Assembly: GCA_030607835.1 (NCBI GenBank)
Contig: JAUWJE010000098.1
Span: forward strand, 1-7,025
Length of the DNA: 7,025 nucleotides
Source: Candidatus Fermentibacterota bacterium
GTDB taxonomy: Bacteria; Fermentibacterota; Fermentibacteria; Fermentibacterales; JCC-6
Direction: 5' to 3'
Positions 6,758 through 7,025 of the stretch are shown here, one piece after another. The notes beneath the pieces are model-generated. The model made no database searches and was not told the DNA's origin. It worked only from the letters and a program-made list of their open reading frames with translations. Both the position numbers and the translations under genes were made by a program. Every line of letters begins with the position of its first letter. Position 1 is the stretch's first letter.

Positions 6758-7025
6758 TTATTCTCTTCGTTTGCTCCTTAGCAGAACAAACAGGAAGAAT
6801 GGACCTCCAAGAAGTGACATGACAATGCCAATAGGCAATTCAGCGGGACTCACAACAATTCTGGATACCGTATCCGCGAGAACCATGAGAAGCATTCCGC
6901 CAAGTGCTGATGCAGGCACAAGATAACGATAATCAGCCCCGACGAATCTGCGCATGATATGCGGCACGATCAATCCGACAAATCCAACAGGCCCCGCAAC
7001 TCCAACTGTGGAGCCGGCCAGAACA
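6758..7025 (-). CDS. FecCD/BtuC-family ABC transporter permease, C-terminal part (5' end outside window)
   Basis: This is the last 88 residues of an inner-membrane permease of the iron-siderophore, haem and cobalamin uptake family. Such permeases work as dimers with an ATPase and a periplasmic binding protein. The open frame runs off the window edge, with its first complete codon at 7024. Family hallmarks are the block AGPVGFVGLIVPHIMR, followed by VGADYRYLVPASALGGMLLMVLADTVSRI, then PAELPIGIVMSLLGGPFFLFVLLR and a short basic tail (SKRRE). The fragment spans the last membrane helices and the cytoplasmic loop near the ATPase contact. Its partners would be expected beyond the right edge or elsewhere. 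The substrate cannot be told from this fragment. Convergent with the DUF6901-like gene, with no terminator visible in the 8-base gap. Confidence 0.94.
   Translation of the reverse strand, partial: VLAGSTVGVAGPVGFVGLIVPHIMRRFVGADYRYLVPASALGGMLLMVLADTVSRIVVSPAELPIGIVMSLLGGPFFLFVLLRSKRRE

Noticed and set aside
6771..6793. Weak stem GTTTGCT...AGC...AAAC near the convergent end as a terminator
   Set aside because: It needs a five-base bulge, lacks a GC-rich stem and T-tract, and lies within the permease coding sequence.
1..7025. Novel defence, CRISPR, toxin-antitoxin or mobile gene system
   Set aside because: All substantial coding regions are accounted for by housekeeping, envelope or single uncharacterised proteins. 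No repeat array, transposase, nuclease or toxin-like gene pair is visible.

Overview
This 7,025-base window looks like ordinary chromosomal housekeeping DNA from a diderm (Gram-negative-type) bacterium of moderate GC content. The diderm call rests on a lipoprotein murein transglycosylase with LysM repeats and on a PpiD-like periplasmic chaperone anchored in the inner membrane. The mix of genes and the divergent protein sequences do not fit a well-known model lineage. An uncultivated phylum of the broad FCB type (Fermentibacterota, for example) is possible, but that is only an impression. I see no rRNA, tRNA, CRISPR array, transposase, integrase or phage gene.

Layout from left to right. Positions 1-1146 (minus) hold an MltD-type lytic transglycosylase lipoprotein whose 3' end lies outside the window. 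It is divergent from asd (1159-2145, plus), aspartate-semialdehyde dehydrogenase. The gap between the two is only about 12 bases, so their promoters and start signals must overlap each other's coding sequence. asd converges on a coiled-coil, acidic, zinc-ribbon protein gene (2248-2985, minus). Between their ends lies a perfect 27-bp inverted repeat (2125-2151 and 2205-2231) around a 53-base loop, and its left arm contains the last codons and the stop of asd. The zinc-ribbon gene follows holA (3054-4052, minus), the DNA polymerase III delta subunit, 68 bases downstream on the same strand.

holA is divergent from a PpiD/SurA-N-like membrane-anchored chaperone gene (4158-6011, plus) across a 105-base intergenic region. 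The chaperone gene is followed after 15 bases by a 240-residue Cys-motif protein of a conserved uncharacterised type (6027-6749, plus). That pair converges, with an 8-base gap, on the 3' end of a FecCD/BtuC-type metal-chelate ABC transporter permease (6758-7025, minus) whose 5' part is outside the window.

Functionally these are envelope maintenance (MltD-like, PpiD-like), lysine/threonine/methionine and diaminopimelate supply (asd), replication (holA), iron or cobalamin uptake (permease) and two uncharacterised proteins. I found no convincing new multi-gene system. The items most worth a second look are the long perfect inverted repeat fused to the end of asd, the crowded mltD/asd start region, a Gly-to-Cys change in the NADP-binding loop of asd, and the two uncharacterised proteins.
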